Assembly (NCBI GenBank): GCA_008125075.1
Contig: VLTH01000001.1
Coordinates: forward strand, 842,671 to 906,670
Length of the DNA stretch: 64,000 nucleotides
Direction of reading: 5' to 3'
DNA from: Acetivibrio alkalicellulosi
Lineage (GTDB): Bacteria; Bacillota; Clostridia; Acetivibrionales; Acetivibrionaceae
Part shown: positions 25,501 to 34,495 of the stretch, piece by piece
How the letters are laid out: each line of letters opens with the position of its first letter
Numbering within the stretch: the first letter of the stretch is position 1
Notes under the pieces: model-generated
Database searches by the model: none
What the model was told of the DNA's origin: nothing
What the model saw: only the letters and a program-made list of their open reading frames with translations
Position numbers and translations under genes: made by a program

Positions 25501-26463
25501 ATGGAAGTAATTAAACCATCATTTGGAGGTAATGATAAAATCAAAATACCTAAAAACACCATTGGTATAGTCTTTGGTGTTTTGGGTCTGGTTGTTTTAG
25601 TATACATACTTTTAAACTCTTGGTATACAGTAAACGATCAGCAACAAGCAGTAGTACTTACTTTTGGCAAAGTGACAAGCGTAGAGGGAGCAGGTATTCA
25701 TTTTAAGTTTCCATATCCAATACAAACAGTTGAAAAAGTACCTGTTCATATGACTCAAAAACTTGAGCTGGGATATAGGGAACATAGCAAGGGAAATTAT
25801 GTAACGGTTGAAGAAGAGTCAAAAATGATTACTGGTGACTTTAATTTTGTTAATATTGATTTTTTTATTGAGTGGAAAGTATCAGACCCTAAAAAGTACC
25901 TTTTCACCTCACTTGATCCACAAAGCATTCTTAAAAAAACAAGTCTTAGTGCTGTGCGCTCAGTTGTTGGAGCTTCTACAATTGATGAAGTTTTAACTAG
26001 TGGAAAAATTGTTATAGAAAATGAAATTAAAGATGAAGTTATAAGCAAATTAGATGCATATGACATAGGTATACAGGTTCTTGAAATAAAAATTCAAGAT
26101 TCTGAAGCTCCTACAGATGAGGTAAGACAAGCATTTAAGGATGTTGAAAATGCAAAACAAAGTAAAGAAACTGCAATTAACGAAGCAACTAGATATAGAA
26201 ACTCAGAGCTTCCTAAAGCTCAAGCAGAGGCAGACAGAATAATTCGAAATGCAGAGTCTCTTAAGCAGCAAAGGATTAATGAAGCAACAGGTGAGGTTGC
26301 TAAATTTCTTATTATGCATGAAGAGTATAAAAACTTTAAAGATATTACTAGGACAAGAATTTATTTAGAAGCTATGGAGGAAATACTTCCAAAAATCGAA
26401 GTTTATATAGAAAATGATTCAGGTAGTATACAAAAGCATGTTCCATTAAGGCCATTTAATTAA
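25501..26463 (+). CDS. hflK: FtsH protease modulator HflK
   Basis: A 320-residue SPFH/band-7 protein. One N-terminal transmembrane helix (about 20-42), then the SPFH domain (VNDQQQAVVLTFGKV to ~190), then a coiled-coil region rich in Ala/Glu (KDVENAKQSKETAINEATRY) typical of HflK. It forms a membrane cage with HflC around FtsH. The next gene is hflC, 15 bp on. A strong GGGAGGGG site precedes ATG 25501. Confidence 0.93.
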   Translation: MEVIKPSFGGNDKIKIPKNTIGIVFGVLGLVVLVYILLNSWYTVNDQQQAVVLTFGKVTSVEGAGIHFKFPYPIQTVEKVPVHMTQKLELGYREHSKGNYVTVEEESKMITGDFNFVNIDFFIEWKVSDPKKYLFTSLDPQSILKKTSLSAVRSVVGASTIDEVLTSGKIVIENEIKDEVISKLDAYDIGIQVLEIKIQDSEAPTDEVRQAFKDVENAKQSKETAINEATRYRNSELPKAQAEADRIIRNAESLKQQRINEATGEVAKFLIMHEEYKNFKDITRTRIYLEAMEEILPKIEVYIENDSGSIQKHVPLRPFN

Positions 26464-26478
26464 GAGGGGGGAAATGAT

Positions 26479-27348
26479 GTGAAAAAAATAGCCATAGTAT
26501 TTGTTGTACTTATAGTGGGGTTGATCTTGTTAGCTTCAAGTGCATATACAGTAAATGAAGGTGAATATGTTTGTATAAGAAGATTTAGCAAAATAATTGA
26601 GATAAAGAGTTCACCAGGCTTAAATTTTAAAATGCCTTTTTTAGACTCTATGATAAGATTACCTAACAAGCAGATAGCATATGATTTAAAAGCTTCAAAT
26701 GTTTTGACAAGAGATAAAAAGGATATGCTTATTGACAATTATGTAATATGGAAAATATCAGATCCATTAAGGTTTATTACCTCTGTAACTTTTATATCAG
26801 AGGCAGAAAAAAGAATTGATGCTGCTGTTTATAATTCTGTAAAAAACACCATGGGAACTCTTGAACAAAATAGCATAATTAATAAAAAACTATCGGGAAG
26901 AGAAATGGTAGATGAAGCCGTAACTACTGAAGTTGGAAGACAGCTTTCAAACTATGGTATTGAAGTCCTTGATGTAAAAATAAAAAGACTTGACTTGCCG
27001 CCTGAAAATGAATCTGCTGTACACAAAAGAATGATATCTGAAAGAGAAAAAATAGCCGAGCAGTATAGAGCAGAGGGTGAGTATGAAGCAAGAAAGATAA
27101 AAAATGAAGTGGACAAAGAGGCAAGCATACTTATATCAGAGGCAAAAGCAATGGAGCAGCAGTTAATTGGTGAGGGTGAGGCAGAATATATAAGAATTTT
27201 ATCAGAAGCATACTCTGATGATAAAAAAGAATTTTATGAATTTGTAAGAACAATAGATGCTATGAAAAAATCACTTCAAGGAGATAAAACCATTATATTA
27301 CCTATAGATTCTCCTATTACTAGATATTTTATAGATCCTAATAGCTAA
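26479..27348 (+). CDS. hflC: FtsH protease modulator HflC
   Basis: A 289-residue SPFH protein with an N-terminal helix (AIVFVVLIVGLILLASSAYT), then VNEGEYVCIRRFSKI and the band-7 domain, ending in the HflC-type coiled coil (ISEREKIAEQYRAEGEYEARKI). Start is GTG 26479, after GAGGGGGG; nearby ATGs run into stops. With HflK it makes the HflKC complex in the membrane. A terminator (27367-27402) ends the operon. Confidence 0.93.
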   Translation: MKKIAIVFVVLIVGLILLASSAYTVNEGEYVCIRRFSKIIEIKSSPGLNFKMPFLDSMIRLPNKQIAYDLKASNVLTRDKKDMLIDNYVIWKISDPLRFITSVTFISEAEKRIDAAVYNSVKNTMGTLEQNSIINKKLSGREMVDEAVTTEVGRQLSNYGIEVLDVKIKRLDLPPENESAVHKRMISEREKIAEQYRAEGEYEARKIKNEVDKEASILISEAKAMEQQLIGEGEAEYIRILSEAYSDDKKEFYEFVRTIDAMKKSLQGDKTIILPIDSPITRYFIDPNS

Positions 27349-27366
27349 AAGAATTGAATATAGTGT

Positions 27367-27402
27367 AAAAGGCCCTTACTTTAAAAGTCTGGGTCTTTTT
27401 TT
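27367..27402 (+). terminator. hflKC terminator
   Basis: AAAAGGCCC pairs with GGGTCTTTT (one G-U), followed by T-rich sequence. Confidence 0.75.
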
Positions 27403-27477
27403 ATGAATTAGTACTTTTGGATTTTTCACGTAGACTATTGGCCTTAAGTGAAATTATAGCCCAAGTTGGGGTTGTAA

Positions 27478-27569
27478 GCCCAAAGCTACGCATTTTCTGA
27501 AAATGTTTAAATATGGTAAGTTTAGAAAAACGAACGTTGGTTTCCGAGACGGTGGGTAGGTTTGTGTAC
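27478..27569 (+). repeat. Left terminal inverted repeat of the composite
   Basis: Starts GGGGTTGTAAGCCCAAAGC. Its reverse complement is at 38785-38876. The ends proper of Tn3 elements are ~38 bp; the longer match shows that the two ends are recent duplicates. Confidence 0.85.
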
Positions 27570-27585
27570 ATTACGAACGACTCTT

Positions 27586-27933
27586 TTATTTTTTATATGC
27601 GGTTAATGTATAGGCTTCTAAATTCATTACTACTTTACACGCTGTTAGTAAATCAAGTCCAATAATAGCATCTAATTCGATACCATAATTCATAGTACCG
27701 ACCTGAATATCAAAATTTGTTGCCGCAATATTATCAAGGCTTATGGCATCTATTTTCTTTTCAACAACAGACTCTGAGCCTCCAATTCCTAAACTATGAG
27801 CAATATCTCTTGAAATTACTGTAGCGGATGATCCAGTATCAACTAAAGCATTTTTGATTGTAATACTACTGATTCCATGAATCAGGGTAGCATCTACATA
27901 TATCAATCCATCTTTTAAACTAATATTTATCAT
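27586..27933 (-). CDS. Retropepsin-like aspartyl protease family protein
   Basis: A 115-residue clan AA aspartic protease-like protein. The active-site motif is LVDTGSSATVI (Asp about residue 31), with a family-like second motif IIGLDLL near the end. A functional enzyme would be a dimer, as in retropepsins. ATG 27933 is used, 8 bases after GGGGGTG; the GTG seven codons earlier would include that site. It sits just inside the left transposon end. A 3'-deleted copy is at 38600. Substrate is unknown. Confidence 0.85.
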   Translation of the reverse strand: MINISLKDGLIYVDATLIHGISSITIKNALVDTGSSATVISRDIAHSLGIGGSESVVEKKIDAISLDNIAATNFDIQVGTMNYGIELDAIIGLDLLTACKVVMNLEAYTLTAYKK

Positions 27934-27969
27934 TATAGCCGCACCCCCAGCCACTTTTTAATGCCTATA

Positions 27970-28300
27970 TTTATAATCTTAATGCATTAGCGTAGTTAAC
28001 TATTTGAGCGTACTGCTGTCTTATAAGTTCCCAGTTTATTGTTCTTGTTAGTACTAGCTTTAAATTAGAGAACATATCTAAAATACCTGTATCAGGACGA
28101 TATAATTTCTGTTTCCCAATGTTTTTAAACGTGGTATTAAGTTAAATCCTAATAGATGACAAAATGGAAAGGTAATTTCACTTTTTCCGTGAGTGTCTAC
28201 ATAGTTACTTTCTATTTCCATATCAGTACAATGTTTCAGAAGCCCCTCGATCATTGATGCTACTTCGGGTGATGAACAAGAACTTCCTGTCATAGAAAAC
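27970..28300 (-). pseudogene. Tn3-family transposase C-terminal remnant, frameshifted
   Basis: Minus strand: [21 protein letters not shown] then [20 protein letters not shown] are typical Tn3 TnpA. After PRLK a one-base shift leads to [40 protein letters not shown] and a stop near 27975. The sequence differs from the tnpA at 35084, so it comes from another Tn3 subgroup. Everything upstream of it is lost. Confidence 0.85.
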
Positions 28301-28642
28301 GGGAATTCTGCAAACGGATTTATCTTTTACGGAAAAGGTGTTATCCCAACTTATCTATACATATGGAAATTTTGATCTTAATATGGATGAAAGAATCTCA
28401 ATAGATAATTTCATTATTTAACACTTGCTCTGCCCCTGTTGACACGGACGCTCCCACTAAACCTTATTCACATAAAAACTCACAAAAAGTGTAACACATA
28501 ACTTAACTATTTAATAAAATAAATAATAACTTAATTATTCATATAAGAAAAAAATATAAACTTAATTGTATTTTTTAAAAGGTTTAATTGTAATTTTTAA
28601 AATGTAAGAAGTGAATTTGACAAAATAAAAGGAGTGAACATT
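28301..28642. other. 340-bp gap before the SPOCS cluster
   Basis: The first ~100 bp look like further debris (no open frame, possible transposase relic). The rest is AT-rich, with repeated AATTGTANTTTTTAAAA just before the first SPOCS gene. No clear promoter could be fixed. Confidence 0.5.
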
Positions 28643-29203
28643 ATGAAGTCTAATACTAGCGGGTGTAATTGTGATAGTGCCTTAATAGATATTATAGGCC
28701 TTTGTAATCCTAGCAACATTACTGAAGTCATAAACAACTACCCTTATTGGAAACAAATGTATATATCAGAAAAACTAACGATTCCATCAAATAAACCAGA
28801 TATTGAACAAATAAACTCTGTAGATATTTCTGTTAGTATTATTAGAAAAAAAGTTATTAAAACACCTACTATTCCGATCCCAAACATTGAAGGAAAGCTT
28901 TTGAGTGGAAGAAAACTTATAATTGAAGGTCAACTATGTCAAAAAATAGTTTATACTGCCGATATTCCAGATCAACCTGTACACTCTGTACACTTTTATG
29001 TCCCCTTTTCTTCTTTTATTGTAGTTCCAGAAGAAGTAACCTTTGAAGTGCAAAATGGTCAAGATATAACTCGTGATTCTCTGGATGTCAATTATGAAGT
29101 AAACTCATGCGTAGAAGATGTTTCAGCTTGCATATTAGATAATAGAAGCATTTTGAAGCAAGTAACACTATTATTATATGCAGTACCTACACAAAATTGT
29201 TAA
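28643..29203 (+). CDS. SPOCS/DUF3794 domain protein 1
   Basis: A 186-residue protein with a Cys-rich start (MKSNTSGCNCDSALI). One SPOCS (DUF3794) domain fills ~35-185: SEKLTIPSNKPDIEQI, then KTPTIPIPNIEGKLLSGRKL, VHSVHFYVPFSSFIVV and the end VEDVSACILDNRSILKQVTL. SPOCS domains occur in spore coat/cortex proteins such as SipL. AAAGGAG lies just before; a GTG at 28634 would overlap it, so ATG 28643 is used. First of a three-gene run with two relatives directly after. Probably made in sporulation. Confidence 0.85.
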   Translation: MKSNTSGCNCDSALIDIIGLCNPSNITEVINNYPYWKQMYISEKLTIPSNKPDIEQINSVDISVSIIRKKVIKTPTIPIPNIEGKLLSGRKLIIEGQLCQKIVYTADIPDQPVHSVHFYVPFSSFIVVPEEVTFEVQNGQDITRDSLDVNYEVNSCVEDVSACILDNRSILKQVTLLLYAVPTQNC

Positions 29204-29224
29204 GTAAAGGAAGGAGTGAAATAT

Positions 29225-29821
29225 ATGTATAGTTGTAATTATACTAATAATACTGAATATCAATTCAATAATGAGTGCTGTAATACAAGTGAAAATATAA
29301 ATTTGGTAGGTGTATATCCTCAAAATAAGCTTGAAAATGTATTGCAATGCAACCCTATTACCAATAAATGGGTTCAGTTTTATGTTAGCGAAATTGTAGA
29401 CATACCAGAACAAAAACCAGATATAGAAGGAATAGTTGGAGTTAATTCATGTGTAGAAATCATATCACAAAGAGTTATAAAAACTCCTGAAGTAACAGGC
29501 TATACAACAAATGATGGAACATTTATTCCTGGCAACACAATTTCAAATTCTGAGTGCACAAATTTGACAGGAAGGAAACTTGTTATTGAGGGGTTATTAA
29601 ATCAAAAGATAATATACACTGCACTAGTTGATAATCAGGCATTGCATTCAGCTTCATTTACAATACCATTTTCTGTTTTTATAATAATTGATAAAAACAC
29701 ACCATTGTCTCAAACATTTAAATTGTATTCTTATATAGAAGATATCTTTGCATGTCAATTATCTGAAAGAAGCGTTTTCAAGAATACAACATTGTTTATC
29801 AAAGCATCTCCTGTATGCTAA
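29225..29821 (+). CDS. SPOCS/DUF3794 domain protein 2
   Basis: A 198-residue paralogue of the previous protein, 21 bp after it. Its N-terminus has Cys pairs and Asn/Tyr-rich sequence; the SPOCS core has SEIVDIPEQKPDIEGIVG, RVIKTPEVTGYTTNDG, NLTGRKLVIEGLLNQKIIYT and ALHSASFTIPFSVFIII, ending YIEDIFACQLSERSVFKNTT. ATG 29225 lies 7 bases after AAGGAG; the GTG at 29216 overlaps that site. Likely a spore-surface or coat component. Confidence 0.85.
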   Translation: MYSCNYTNNTEYQFNNECCNTSENINLVGVYPQNKLENVLQCNPITNKWVQFYVSEIVDIPEQKPDIEGIVGVNSCVEIISQRVIKTPEVTGYTTNDGTFIPGNTISNSECTNLTGRKLVIEGLLNQKIIYTALVDNQALHSASFTIPFSVFIIIDKNTPLSQTFKLYSYIEDIFACQLSERSVFKNTTLFIKASPVC

Positions 29822-29870
29822 TTTATGAATAAAAAGTTAATAAAATATTATTTAGAAAGAAGGGAATACT

Positions 29871-31022
29871 ATGTCATGCCAAAAACAACCTAATTGCTGT
29901 AATTGTAATTTTAATATTAAATGCTTTGGAACAGCGGATTTAGCAAGAATTAGAATAGATGGTGAAGACAGAACAGAACTTAACTGGAATGAAATCTCAG
30001 TTCCTGAGATATTAACAGTACCTATACAAAAACCGGATATTGAAAGTATTGATCAGGTGCATGTTGATGTACAATTAAATTGTGTAAAGCTAATTGAAAC
30101 TCCTTTTGCTTACAAGGTTTATGATAGGTTGGCTACTGCTTACGAAATAACAGCAGCTACTGATGCTATTAATCTCGCTGTTGTAGATATTACCCCTATT
30201 GTAGATGCAGTTAATGCAATTCTTGCGATTCCTGGGTTGCCAGTTATACCTGAAGTTGCAGAACTCCAAGTAGCTCTTGATGCAGTTATTGCAGCTGACG
30301 CAAATCTTACTACCGCTATTACAAATGCTCTTGCAGTACTTGCAGGTACTTGTGTTTCAGCGTCCGCTATTTTATCGGCACTCCAAAGTGTTTCAGCAGC
30401 TATAGTAGTTTTACAAACAGCTCTTAACTTGCTTTTAGCCGCAGCCAACGCTTTAGCAACTGCAACAGCTGGAATTCCAATTGTTGGTCCTGCAGTAGCG
30501 GCAGCAGTGGCAGTTCTTGCAGCAGCTATAGATGCAGTTGTTGTACTACTTGTTACAGCTTTGCAATCAATTGCAGGCGCAATTACCTTAATAGGAGATA
30601 CAAGTTATTTTGCTATAATTCCTAATGAAGAAGGCACTTGTCTTAGTGGGAGAAAAATAATCGTAGAAGGAGTTTTAACACAGAAAGTTGTTTATACTGG
30701 TTTAGTAAATACTCAATCAGTTCATTCTGCTTGCTTCAAAGTGCCTTTTTCTACGTATATAATACCATATGCAAAATTTGTTGGCCTGGAATATGAGGAA
30801 AACGTAGAAGTTATATTAGATCCTGACACTGTTCCATGTACTACAACTACAATAAACGGATTTGCATTCAATCCTAATGATCCCATAAATGTGGATTTGT
30901 GTGAGGAATTCTGTGTAGATGCATATATTGAAGATATATTTGCACACATGCTAGATGTAAGAACAATATTCAAAAATGTAACATTATTCTTGCAAGCTAA
31001 ACCATCAACTGTTTGTGATTAA
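29871..31022 (+). CDS. SPOCS/DUF3794 protein 3 with a large Ala/Val-rich insertion
   Basis: A 383-residue protein. Residues 1-80 and ~256-383 make one SPOCS domain (SVPEILTVPIQKPDIESI; CLSGRKIIVEGVLTQKVVYT; YIEDIFAHMLDVRTIFKNVT). It is split by a ~150-residue insert (about 92-242) of Ala, Val, Leu and Ile with helix-like periodicity (ALDAVIAADANLTTAITNAL; GIPIVGPAVAAAVAVLAAAI). The insert falls between the KTP-type strand and the LSGRK strand of its paralogues. Its DNA (30144-30596) is visibly more GC-rich. The N-terminus has CCNCNFNIKC. Ribosome site AGAAGGG precedes ATG 29871. Confidence 0.85.
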   Translation: MSCQKQPNCCNCNFNIKCFGTADLARIRIDGEDRTELNWNEISVPEILTVPIQKPDIESIDQVHVDVQLNCVKLIETPFAYKVYDRLATAYEITAATDAINLAVVDITPIVDAVNAILAIPGLPVIPEVAELQVALDAVIAADANLTTAITNALAVLAGTCVSASAILSALQSVSAAIVVLQTALNLLLAAANALATATAGIPIVGPAVAAAVAVLAAAIDAVVVLLVTALQSIAGAITLIGDTSYFAIIPNEEGTCLSGRKIIVEGVLTQKVVYTGLVNTQSVHSACFKVPFSTYIIPYAKFVGLEYEENVEVILDPDTVPCTTTTINGFAFNPNDPINVDLCEEFCVDAYIEDIFAHMLDVRTIFKNVTLFLQAKPSTVCD

Positions 31023-31529
31023 ACAATGCAATTTTTTAATTTGTATATTTATTCATTAGTGTTGCATAATAGAATTTAGCAATAGGGGGTTGTAGGCACA
31101 AAGCAACCAAGTTTTTAATTTTTCTACTAAACACCATTTTATTATTGATATTACCTAAACTGTCAATATAGGCTCTATGACTTTGTATGTAATGTGTAAG
31201 TAAATACCGAACTCAACTTTATTCTTACACTATTTAAATTCAAATTTGACGTCAATTTAAAGTATACTTCAACCTTACACAATGTTATTATATGGGAAAA
31301 GCAAAAATAAGGAGGGGTTGTGGCTAGGACCCCCAATAGGCAAAATTAATATTGATTCAACAATAAGTTTTGTGGTATATTGATAATTCCATAAAGTACC
31401 TTGGCAAAGTTTTGGTAAAAAGGGCACAAAAAAATCCAATACACCGTTTATTCTGAAATACACGACTAAAACAGAAAGAAGGAGGATGTAGTCAACTTGC
31501 CTCAAAAGATGGCCTGAGTAGGTAAGGGC
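31023..31529. other. Gap between SPOCS genes, IS debris
   Basis: Contains a sequence close to the transposon end, GGGGTTGTAGGCACAAAGC (31086-31104), and downstream sequence without an open frame that leads into an ISL3-type remnant. No gene is called. Confidence 0.5.
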
Positions 31530-32067
31530 TGAGGTTGAAGCAGTATCCATGGATATGAGCCGTAGTTACTGTAAATATATCCTCTTCTGTTTTCCCAATG
31601 CTAAACCGGTTATCGACCTTTCATTTGGCACAAAACTTTTACAAGTGTGTGGATGATGCAAGGAAACACATTCAAAATCATATACTTAAACATGGCAAAA
31701 AGGAAGAAGTATTTAAAATACGTTGGGCTCTTTTAAAACATGTAGAAGACCTTAAAAGAGAAGAGGCTGTTTGTTGACTCTGGCTTGTATCAAGTACCCT
31801 GTGATCGAGAATCTGCACTATCTCAAAGAAGAATTCAGAGAGTTCTTCAACCTCGAAACCAAACAGGAAGCAATTGTTTTTGTTGAATATTTCAAAGACC
31901 TTGTTGCAGAATACAATATACCAGAACTAAAAATGTTCTGTAAGACCCTGGATAATTGGCTACCGTATATCCTTAACTACTATGATTACGGTATATCCAA
32001 CGGGCTTACCGAGGGTAATAATCATAAGGTAAAACATAAAAAGAAGGGGTTACGGATACAGGAATGA
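31530..32067 (+). pseudogene. ISL3-family transposase remnant with frameshifts
   Basis: Three pieces in different frames match the ISL3 DDE transposase in order: VEAVSMDMSRSYCKYI, then FHLAQNFYKCVDDARKHIQN, then YLKEEFREFFNLETKQEAIV through NWLPYILNYYDYGISNGLTE. Frame changes fall near 31618 and 31771. The N-terminal zinc region is missing. It separates SPOCS genes 3 and 4. Confidence 0.8.
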
Positions 32068-32430
32068 TAGTAATTTATTTGATTACCTGATTTATCCCCA
32101 AATGGATAACCTGTGTTGCATAGGATGTGGTAGGAATCTCAGGAAAACCTGTATTTTGAACTCCGTTGAATCTTAATATTTATTTGTAAGAAAAACTCTT
32201 TTGCTAATATTAGCAACTGCCAAACCACTTCATTAAATAGCAAAGGATCCGCACAGCCTAATGCTGTAAATATTGCTTTTGATATTATATGTAATACAAT
32301 TAGGTTTTTAATGCTAACATAACTTTGCTAACCTTGGAAGAGAGTCTGATATATTACTGGTAAACAATTTACAATTAGCACCTAGTCATTTGTGCAGAAC
32401 TTAGGTAGTTTATCTAAAGGAGAATTTTGT
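32068..32430. other. 360-bp gap after the IS remnant
   Basis: No open frame or hairpin of note is seen. It is followed by AAAGGAG before the next SPOCS-type gene. Confidence 0.4.
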
Positions 32431-33180
32431 ATGACCTGTATTAAAAATAATAGTAATCAGATACTAGAGCCGTGTAAATTAATTAGTGATAGTTTAAACT
32501 TACCAACTCCTACTGAACTAGTTTGGGTACAAATACCTAAAATATTCGATCATATTTATACTAGAGGCTGTATAAAAAAAACTATTCAACTAAGCGGATG
32601 CCCTGTAAAGCGTTCTTCACAATTTTCTTTTAAAGGTATTTCTAACTATGATATTTTTGATATTAAAATAGTATCAGATATAGATTTGTTAAAAAAGCCT
32701 GGCTTTAAAAAAATTAATTTAAATATACTTATGAAATTCAATATAAACTTTTTAAATGGAGATATACTCTTTTCAAAACGTGAAGAAGTTGAATTCTCTA
32801 TCATAGTAGATGAAATTTATTGTCCCTCTAGTATAGTAGAACCATGCTTATTAAAGTTTTCTAAAAGTGTATTTTCTAAAACCAATGAAAATTATAAAAT
32901 GAATGAAACATATATAGATGTAGAAGCAATACCGGAACTAATGGATAGTACTCTCCACCCTGAAAAAGGAATTCTTTATCTTGAAATTGGTGCTTTTTTC
33001 ATTATAGATACTTATAATATAGTTAGATTATTAATTCCTTCGTATGGGCACTATGCTTTAATGTCTGAAAAAAACTATGAAAACAGTTCTGAGTTTTCAA
33101 AATTCTATGATAAAGAAAAATACCCCTTCCCTACAAGGATTTTTCCTTTATCAAAAAAAATACCATTTATTTATCGATAA
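32431..33180 (+). CDS. Divergent DUF3794-type spore protein 4
   Basis: A 249-residue protein. It shares the DUF3794-like layout: VWVQIPKIFDHIYTRGCIKK at the N-terminus, INLNILMKFNINFLNGDILF, then REEVEFSIIVDEIYCP, but the classic IPxxKPDIE and GRKLVIEG motifs are absent. A C-terminal ~60 residues (LLIPSYGHYALMSEKNYE) is extra. ATG 32431 lies 8 bases after AAAGGAG; a GTG at 32392 has no site. Its place inside the SPOCS cluster supports a related role. Confidence 0.65.
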   Translation: MTCIKNNSNQILEPCKLISDSLNLPTPTELVWVQIPKIFDHIYTRGCIKKTIQLSGCPVKRSSQFSFKGISNYDIFDIKIVSDIDLLKKPGFKKINLNILMKFNINFLNGDILFSKREEVEFSIIVDEIYCPSSIVEPCLLKFSKSVFSKTNENYKMNETYIDVEAIPELMDSTLHPEKGILYLEIGAFFIIDTYNIVRLLIPSYGHYALMSEKNYENSSEFSKFYDKEKYPFPTRIFPLSKKIPFIYR

Positions 33181-33342
33181 ATATTTTGAAAAAACAGGTA
33201 GTATTTTAGTACTATCGGTTTATGGAATTATTATTATATGATACAAATGAATTACTTTTTTTAAAATATAAACATCTGGAATTAAACAGTAAATTTTTTA
33301 TAAAATGGTTACATAATACCACTATATAAAGGAGTTTTAGAA

Positions 33343-34062
33343 ATGATTAATAATATAGAGATTTTAGGAATAACCCCTTATAATTTTTACCCAAAATGTC
33401 CTTCAAATTTTCCATCAAGTCAAATGTGTGAAACCGATAAACTGCATATACCTGCACAAAAACCTCCAATTGAGTCTATTTTACAAATAAAGGTATGTAT
33501 TTCTGTCTGCTCTCATAATGTGATTTGTACCCCCAAAGGAAAAAAACTTGTTATTGAAGGAATTAAGCATATAAAAATTATGTATGTTGCTGACGAACCA
33601 TGTCAATCAGTTCACTCAGCTCATTTTGATATTCCTTTTTGTATGTTTGTTTTATTAAAAGGTTACAACTGTGAAGTAACTGATGTATTTACAGCTATTG
33701 AAGATATTAAAGTAAATCAGCTTGGTCCAAGGTGTTTCTCAATATCCATAATAGTCTTTGCAGCTCCAAAAATAAAAAAGTCTTCTAATAATTTTGAAGA
33801 TAGCAAGTATTTCTCTGATGATTGGCTTGATGAAGGTTACTACGAATGCAATAATTATAGTAAAAATTCACTTAAAAACTGTTATGATAATAATCCAAAG
33901 GAAGTTTCTCACTCTAATGATAATTGCACTATTAATGTAAGCACAAGTGTAGATGTATCAGGCTTTCATTCTAATAAACATAAAAAAAATAATAGTTCAA
34001 ATACAAATTATCATGCGTGCAATTACTGTAAAAATAAAAACGATTGTAAATACTGTAAATGA
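33343..34062 (+). CDS. SPOCS/DUF3794 domain protein 5 with Cys/Asn-rich tail
   Basis: A 239-residue protein. Residues ~30-145 are a compact SPOCS domain (KLHIPAQKPPIESILQIKVC; CTPKGKKLVIEGIKHIKIMY; VHSAHFDIPFCMFVLL). Residues ~146-239 are an Asn/Ser/Tyr-rich tail ending in HACNYCKNKNDCKYCK, a cluster of closely spaced Cys. Such tails could cross-link by disulfides or bind metal in a spore layer (inference). AAGGAG lies before ATG 33343. Confidence 0.8.
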   Translation: MINNIEILGITPYNFYPKCPSNFPSSQMCETDKLHIPAQKPPIESILQIKVCISVCSHNVICTPKGKKLVIEGIKHIKIMYVADEPCQSVHSAHFDIPFCMFVLLKGYNCEVTDVFTAIEDIKVNQLGPRCFSISIIVFAAPKIKKSSNNFEDSKYFSDDWLDEGYYECNNYSKNSLKNCYDNNPKEVSHSNDNCTINVSTSVDVSGFHSNKHKKNNSSNTNYHACNYCKNKNDCKYCK

Positions 34063-34090
34063 ATTAATTATTGTTTTTGTCTCTGGTATA

Positions 34091-34235
34091 GGAAAAAGAA
34101 AATCTCCACTCAAAAAGACTTTGGAAGAACTGGATGAATACCTATCAAGGATCAAGAAATATAATAAGCATCTGCATGTTATCGGTGATAGAAATAGCTA
34201 TTGAAAGACAGGCCCTGATAATTCTTATGGTATTA
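34091..34235 (+). pseudogene. IS1182-type transposase fragment
   Basis: A short frame GKRKSPLKKTLEELDEYLSR continuing to NKHLHVIGDRNSY, then TGA and TGPDNS, resembles the catalytic region of IS1182-family transposases (usually RNSYSKTDPDATF). Only ~45 residues remain, cut by a transposon end at 34237. Confidence 0.6.
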
Positions 34236-34236
34236 A

Positions 34237-34274
34237 GGGGTTCTAAGCCCAAAGCACCGTATTTTCTAAGTATG
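34237..34274 (+). repeat. Inner Tn3-type terminal repeat
   Basis: GGGGTTCTAAGCCCAAAGC then ACCGTATTTTCT, close to the outer end. Homology to the outer end resumes at 34330-34363 (AAACGTTCGTTTTTGAGACAGTG). It precedes the resolvase and points the same way as the left outer end. Bases before it are ATTAA, which do not match AAGTT at the right end. Confidence 0.75.
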
Positions 34275-34390
34275 GTTAATAATAGCAAATGGTGGTATTA
34301 TTGCCTTTTGAAATTCCTATACGCTTAGTAAAATAAACGTTCGTTTTTGAGACAGTGAGTAGCGCAAAAAATCCAAATACAGAACACATC

Positions 34391-34480
34391 AAAAACTGTA
34401 TCAATATCCGTATCAAAAACAAAGTAAAATAAATTGAATGTATTATTGAATTTTGATACAATTACCTTATCAAATATCGG
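34391..34480. promoter_or_regulatory. Candidate resolvase (res) site
   Basis: Repeated TATCAA-type subsites in both directions: TGTATCAATATCCGTATCAA (34397-34416) and TTGATACAATTACCTTATCAA (34453-34473), then ATATCGGATA, just before tnpR. This layout suits a serine-resolvase site and promoter, by inference. Confidence 0.55.
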
Positions 34481-34495
34481 ATAGGGTGATTGTTT

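Noticed and set aside
30140-30448. 102-residue minus-strand frame opposite the SPOCS insertion
   Set aside because: It is the antisense of an Ala/Val-rich coding repeat, whose reverse frame is open by composition; no ribosome site.
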